From contig CALBXV010000432.1 of NCBI GenBank assembly GCA_937890045.1, positions 1-12,428 on the forward strand: DNA of 12,428 bases, in the 5' to 3' direction. The position numbers and the translations under genes are program-made. Source of the DNA: an uncultured archaeon. Lineage in GTDB: Archaea; Thermoproteota; Nitrososphaeria; Nitrososphaerales; CALBXV01. Positions 12,426-12,428 of the stretch are shown here, piece after piece. Numbering within the stretch: position 1 is the stretch's first letter; each line of letters begins with the position of its first letter. Under the pieces are notes generated by a model. It was given only the letters and a program-made list of their open reading frames with translations. It was not told where the DNA came from and searched no databases.

Positions 12426-12428
12426 ATG
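12426..12428 (+). other. Probable start codon of the next gene, cut by the window edge
   Basis: The last three bases are ATG, preceded six bases upstream by GGAG (12416-12419). This probably begins another rightward gene whose body lies outside the window. A 7-codon frame at 12401-12424 lies between and is too short to call. Confidence 0.4.

Noticed and set aside
1..12428. Stop-codon reassignment (for example TAG read as Gln), prompted by the near absence of TAG stops.
   Set aside because: One gene ends in TAG at 9679 and all others in TAA or TGA. No gene needs an in-frame TAG or TGA to be read through, so the standard code suffices.
1..12428. CRISPR array, tRNA gene, insertion sequence or attachment-site repeat.
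   Set aside because: I saw no regularly spaced repeats, cloverleaf with conserved arms, transposase or long terminal repeats. An exhaustive search would need a computed scan.

Overview
The window looks like part of the genome of a tailed double-stranded DNA virus (Caudoviricetes). It is AT-rich and densely coding, with two divergent gene blocks that meet at a 193-bp spacer (3305-3497). The evidence is a small-terminase-like protein, a fused archaeo-eukaryotic primase/DnaB-type helicase, a DUF932 protein, a phage-type PD-(D/E)XK nuclease, and long runs of tiny genes that touch or overlap. Shine-Dalgarno (SD) sites are good and the standard bacterial/archaeal code fits. No host can be named: a bacterial host is the simplest reading, but one small protein resembles minimal histones found in both archaea and some bacteria.

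Left block (3-3304, minus strand, read right to left): a 74-aa protein, a terminase-small-subunit-like protein with an extra N-terminal domain, a helix-turn-helix/metallophosphoesterase fusion, two small proteins, a zincin-like protein whose HExxH motif reads DELPH, and a lysine-rich protein. This looks like the start of the packaging/late module; the large terminase would be expected beyond the left edge.

Right block (3498-12428, plus strand). First comes a 110-aa gene with a very strong SD, followed by a long nested hairpin with a CCTCC/T-rich tail (terminator, attenuator or small RNA). Next, 3961-7376 is a run of 14 small genes, many with Cys-pair zinc-binding motifs, two or three with membrane segments, and one (5989-6180) resembling a histone fold. 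Then comes the replication/recombination module: DUF932 protein, a possible annealing protein, a candidate ssDNA-binding protein, a possible winged-helix protein and the primase-helicase. Downstream are small basic and membrane proteins, a resolvase-like nuclease and a 42-aa membrane peptide. Six start/stop junctions are the 4-base ATGA type, so translational coupling is probably widespread.

The points most worth a second look are the histone-like protein, the hairpin RNA whose tail can pair with the first gene's ribosome binding site, the 10-bp-arm palindrome beside a possible internal start at the primase/helicase junction, and two enzymes with altered catalytic motifs (DELPH; GCK in place of ECK).
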